Source: Mansonella perstans (taxonomy: Eukaryota; Nematoda; Chromadorea; Rhabditida; Onchocercidae). Taken from it: a stretch of 64,000 nucleotides of DNA. The stretch spans positions 1 through 64,000 of the forward strand of contig JBAMDO010000067.1 in assembly GCA_037074765.1 (NCBI GenBank), in the 5' to 3' direction. The translations under genes and the position numbers were made by a program. Shown here piece after piece: positions 59,741 through 64,000 of this stretch. Under the pieces are notes generated by a model. That model was not told the DNA's origin. It did not search any database and saw nothing but the letters and a program-made list of their open reading frames with translations. Position 1 is the first letter of the stretch. Each line of letters starts with the position of its first letter.

Positions 59741-61735
59741 CTTCTGTTTTTAATGTGTTGTCAGAATGTTTCCGGAGGGAGTAGGGCTCATCAGTAGGAT
59801 TTTAGTGTCTGTTTTGAAGATCTGCTTAAAAACTGCCTTTCACTGCAAGTGTATGAAAGTTCGTCGATAATAATAATTTCATAATTTCAAAAGTAAGCAT
59901 CCATCAAGTAGTCAGTAAACATACACAAACTGCTTCTAAGTACTGAAGTTTCGAAAAGTGGTATTATCAAAGACGGAATTTGCACAGATAAGCTTTCCGA
60001 AGGCAAGTTGAATTAATAAAAATTGAAACCATCGGCATAAAATATCATAAAATAAGTATCGAAATTTTTTGTATGATTCAACGCATTGTTAGCTTATATT
60101 TACCTTTTTGTTAAGGCGGATCCCTAATTGAAAGTAGTTTCTAACCTCTATATTTGAAAACTTATTGATCACTTATAAATTTTTACAGTTTTTGAGCAAT
60201 AAACAAATATTGTAAAATTGATATCAATAATCAATAATCCCTAATTTCATATCCTCCTTACAAATAAATGATGAAATTTTATTGCGGTTCTAAGTTACCT
60301 CGAAATTAGTACCGCGGTAATCAGCCAGATCCAGAAATTTAGCGCACCTTTACAAGCCATTTTTTGAAAAAAACGACTCCCAAAAAATAATCTGCAGTTT
60401 GATATTACATCCAATAACCGGTTAATAATTAAATTGAAAAAATATCACAGTACGGTCAATTATTGAACCCGAAAAGATATTACAGGACAAACATCACATG
60501 ATTTTACCGTCTAGTAGCATCCTGTAGATCAATCGTTGATGCCAACAATGGATTGCAACAATAGCTATAGCAGAAAAAAATATATCAATGACGGCATTCT
60601 TCCAACTCAGTCCACAGTTAGCATTGATGTTTCTTATTCAAATTCTCCATTGACGCCCGTGAAATTTTCCAAAACAATAAAATACTTTTCGTTTGTTTTC
60701 TTTCGAAATTCAAAATAAAATTTAAAATTGAAATCATAATTGGCATGCAGTATTATTCCACTTATACATGCGGTATTATTCCATTTATATTATGAATTTT
60801 GTCATTATGCAGTCTAAATAATTTTTTTCACAAATTATTCGTGTTTATTTAAAAATTCTGGATGTTTATTAGAATGGTTTGCATGATACCCGAAAATGAT
60901 GCATGTCAGGTGCAAACATTCCTCTAAAATGTCTCAAAAAGTTCAAATTTCTTCTCCCGAACATTGAATGCAACTGTTTAAACATTTCATGTTACTTCAA
61001 ACAACAAAAGAAATACCTTTGACCGTTTTGTTGTTTGGTGTAGACCTCAATTTCGTTTATTGTGAAGTTAGCAGTGAATTGATATGCTATTATTGTGAGA
61101 ATTTCCTTCTTACAGTTTAATTAATAATCAGTTTTTAATTTTTCTTTAAATTATTATCTGATTTTTACAATACTTTTTATGCTGTAATTTAATTTGTTAA
61201 TTACTTGATAAGATGGGGAGCGCAATGAATTTTTACTTAAAGATTTTTTTTCACTTATATAGTAATATTGTCTTAATAATTGACATATAAAAATTTACAG
61301 TATCAATAATCATTTCAGACGAACAATTACCGATGAAAAGAGTTACACATGTAAAAGATCAAATCGTTGTGATAAGAAATTAAATTGCGGTATTTACAAT
61401 GATAATGATCATTGATTATGTAATGAACGAAAATTTCCAAAATTATTAAAAAAAAATTTTTTTAATTTATTCTAAAATAGCTTCTGGAGTTAAATTTTCA
61501 GTGCATTTGAGAGATGAAGCAAAAATTGATGAATTTTAAAAAGAAAAATCATAACAGAAAGTATGACGATTGTAAATTTCCAGTCTTTTATTATCACAAT
61601 TCCTTCCACACCAAGTTCATTCATTTTCTGAATAAAATTCATATAATTGAATTAATTAAACAAACTAGTATTTTAATAATTTAGGAAGCAAAAATTTTCT
61701 TTCTTCAAAATTTTATCGAACAACAAAAATTAAAT
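59741..61735. other. AT-rich stretch with one dispersed-repeat copy
   Basis: About 60890-61020 is related to 63325-63450 and 63880-64000. A 60-codon frame at 60536-60718 (MMPTMDCNNSYSRKKYINDG...) has a modestly protein-like composition but no splice or homology support. Otherwise nothing recognised. Confidence 0.4.
60890..61020. repeat. Dispersed repeat, copy 1
   Basis: Shares with copies 2 and 3 the order ACCCGAAAATGATGCA..., GCAA.CATT.CTC.A.AATGTCT, TTCTTCTCCCGAAC.TTGAA, CAACTGTTT.AACATTT.ATGTT.CTTCAAACAACAAAAGAAAT. Confidence 0.75.
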
Positions 61736-61837
61736 GAGCTTCAAAATCTATTCCTAAGAAAAAATTTGGGTGGTTCTCTTTCTCTTCGTCCGCAACCGGA
61801 ACTTCATCTTCCTTTTCACTCTCGCCAAATCTTTCTT
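61709..61837 (-). CDS. Possible terminal exon of an acidic protein
   Basis: On the minus strand a strong acceptor (TTTTTTTTACAG, then 61837) is followed by an open frame ending near 61709: ERFGESEKEDEVPVADEEKE, then NHPNFFLGIDFEAH and a few hydrophobic residues. The Glu/Asp/Lys-rich start is unlike random AT-rich sequence. No matching upstream exon could be proven. A Lys-rich piece (ATNKKQGPKKNAKKISDLF, about 62140-62080 on the same strand) may be related. Function unknown. Confidence 0.28.
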
Positions 61838-61839
61838 CT

Positions 61840-63320
61840 GTAAAAAAAACACTTCTAATTGCTACCATCCATGATACTGCCCAAAAGTTTCAACGATTTT
61901 ATTAATTTAGTTGGGGAATTTTTAAATTGTGATCATTTTTCTTTATTTTTAATACAGTTCTAAGATTAAATCAAATAAAATTTAAATCAGACTGCTTTAA
62001 GGTTTGCTTTTGCTAATTATTAAATATAGCTCTAAAATAAACCATCTTCTAAAATATAAAAAAAATTTATAGCTCTAGAATAAATCTGAGATCTTCTTCG
62101 CATTTTTCTTTGGTCCTTGCTTTTTGTTAGTCGCAGGTTTGTTGTAGTCATAGGCTTGTTGCAAATTTGTTATAGTAAATCATTACAGCAAAAAAATTGT
62201 TATAGTAAATCGTTAGCCCGAAATCGCAACGCTATATCTCCAAATTCAACACTATAGCTCCACAACGCTGTTGTCCCAACTGAATTATAAAAATGAATTT
62301 TTTTTCATAGAATTATTTTATAACTGCATCGGTCTGGAACAAAGGCTCGCACCATTTCCGAAATATTTGCATGGAAGATCCCAAACCCATTTCCTAAAAA
62401 TTGCTCCCTAGAAATAATATTTTATTCCACCGCAGCTTTACTTAAAATACAATTTAGAAAGCAGTAGAAATTGCTGTACTTGTAGTGGAGGTTCAGACAT
62501 GCACCCAAAAACACATCAGTATGAAACGGCTACAAGTAACACAAAAAGCCTAACCAACCTATTCACCTTACTTCACTTGCAAGACATTATTTAAACAGGA
62601 GGAAAAAAAACGCAACTTTTTTATGGAGTTGTTAATCAAATCCACCTTAAGGACTAAAAGATATATCAAAAGAATCCAGAACTCAAAAAACTTCTCTCCA
62701 TAATTTCAAAGCCTAACATTTTTTATATTCTAACTTAAATGAAAAAGAAAAAAAATCGTAGGTATAACTTCATATCTACTTTCGATCATACCATACTACG
62801 ATCGGGATAAAATAATCGCAACAGTGCTACCAATTTGTGATTCGCTCCATAATTAATTAAAGAAATCTTAATCTTTTTAAATTGTCAGATCTAAATCAAA
62901 AAGAATGCTTAAATAAAAATAGAAAAAACTACTTAAATTTCAATAAAAATGAAATCGCTGTCTAACTGTCTCGTGTTCAAAATCAAATTATCCTAAATCA
63001 TTTTACAATTTTGCGATTAAATATATACAATTGAAATTCAATGAATTGGCACTCGCAGATTGCAAATTTAACGGAAAAATATAACAAACTAAAAAGCAAT
63101 AAGCAACATCAAAAGTCTCTAAGAGCCATTAGTAATAACTGAAAAACCAATAAAAACATTTGATTATCAACAATATCATTTTGATGACAAAATAAACCAA
63201 TAAGAACAGCAAACATTTAATAAAGAATTTGCCAGACCAGGCAATTAAAATGAAGAAACAGCTAAATTCAAATCCATTTGATATTTGATAAGTTATGATC
63301 GAATTTTATGGTAGTCAAAG
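61840..63320. other. AT-rich stretch, no supported gene
   Basis: Besides the Lys-rich piece noted at 62080-62140 and an exon-like piece after an acceptor at about 62388 (minus), nothing could be assembled. No RNA gene recognised. Confidence 0.35.
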
Positions 63321-63324
63321 TGAA

Positions 63325-63450
63325 AACACCGAAAACGATGCACAATGAGCGCAAGTACTTCCATACAATGTCTCAAATTCTTTCTCCCAAATCTTGAATC
63401 AACTGTTTTAACATTTAATGTTTCTTCAAACAACAAAAGAAATATATTTG
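63325..63450. repeat. Dispersed repeat, copy 2
   Basis: Same landmark order as copy 1 (ACACCGAAAACGATGCA ... TTTCTCCCAAATCTTGAATCAACTG ... CTTCAAACAACAAAAGAAAT). A T-rich tract follows at 63464-63575. Confidence 0.75.
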
Positions 63451-63714
63451 ATCATTATGGATTTTTTTTCTTTTTTTGTTTTTTTCATTTTTTCGTTCTT
63501 TCTTCTTTTTTCTTTTCCTTTTTTTATTTTTTGTTTCCTCTTTATTTTTTATTTTTTATTGCTTTCTTTTTCGAGTATTTCAAAACGTTAGTAAAGCAAC
63601 AATAATAGAAAGACAAAGCGAGCATAAACATATGCAGGAAATCACAACCAAAATGGAAAGCAATTTAAAATGCCAAACAGTTTTTTGTGATAGTTGAATG
63701 TTTCCGGTCACATT

Positions 63715-64000
63715 TTCCCAAATTTACCACGCGATTTGAAATTCGAAAGAAATTTCATCTGTGAAAAGCAGAAGCGGAGTCGGAAATTCAAAACTTCCGT
63801 TGTGATTTTTTTCGAGAAGTTATGACTAAATTTTGTGGCACTCAAAGTGAATTTCACAAAGAATTCCTCTTTTTGGTGATAACACCGAAAATGATGCATC
63901 ATAGGCGCAAATATTTCTCTACAATATCTAAAAAGTTTAAATTCCTTCTCCCGAACCTTGAACTCAACTGTTTGAACATTTAATATTACTTCAAAAACAA
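63715..64000. repeat. Dispersed repeat, copy 3, cut by the window edge
   Basis: The right part (63880-64000) matches copies 1 and 2. The left part (63715-63820) matches about 5010-5120. This links both pieces into one longer element of which only this copy shows the junction. The element continues past the window. Confidence 0.7.

Noticed and set aside
61838..61872. A tiny first exon ATGGATG joined to the acidic exon at 61837
   Set aside because: The phase fits, but the intron would be only 28 bases, too short to splice reliably.

Overview
The window looks like nuclear DNA from a nematode. It is AT-rich, and every recognisable gene is broken into small exons by introns with GT donors and the T-rich TTTTCAG acceptors typical of nematodes. 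In several genes an acceptor lies right at, or a few bases before, the initiator ATG, as expected for spliced-leader trans-splicing. A parasitic, perhaps spirurid or filarial, nematode is plausible from the gene content (secreted serpin, MBD2/3 without a methyl-CpG-binding domain), but I cannot prove the species from sequence alone.

Seven genes could be rebuilt exon by exon with consistent reading phase. They are a secreted serpin (minus, 11.4-13.5 kb), a WDTC1/adipose-type WD40-TPR protein (minus, 21.2-26.7 kb), the acidic leucine-rich protein ANP32 (plus, 31.0-32.9 kb), an MBD2/3-type NuRD subunit (minus, 37.0-39.4 kb), the cytochrome b5/b5-reductase fusion NCB5OR/CYB5R4 (plus, 41.6-45.4 kb), a CPYC glutaredoxin (plus, 46.7-47.5 kb) and a TAK1-like MAP3K with an HGD catalytic loop (plus, 49.3-54.2 kb). 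A small unrecognised three-exon gene is proposed at 54.9-55.5 kb, and several single exon-like pieces are listed at low confidence. NCB5OR, glutaredoxin and the kinase lie in tandem on the plus strand. WDTC1 and ANP32 are divergent, as are MBD2/3 and NCB5OR. ANP32 and MBD2/3 are convergent. The genes have unrelated housekeeping and signalling roles and I see no shared pathway beyond redox chemistry for NCB5OR and glutaredoxin.

Much of the rest is repeat. There is a 64-bp satellite with a three-unit higher-order pattern at the left edge, a CACATA microsatellite, and two copies of a 1.4-kb GC-richer element (2.9-4.35 and 14.9-16.3 kb) sharing a 314-bp core with no difference seen. Others are a 99-101-bp tandem array (13.9-14.45 kb), a 19-bp minisatellite with a 38-bp dimer pattern (40.6-41.3 kb), two inverted repeat pairs (6.1/8.1 kb and 48.2/57.9 kb), a decayed LINE reverse transcriptase (58.9-59.7 kb), and many short diverged tandem duplications. 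One of these, at 34.85-34.97 kb, is built from strong heat-shock elements. The tail from 59.8 kb on is AT-rich, with three copies of a dispersed repeat and no convincing gene.
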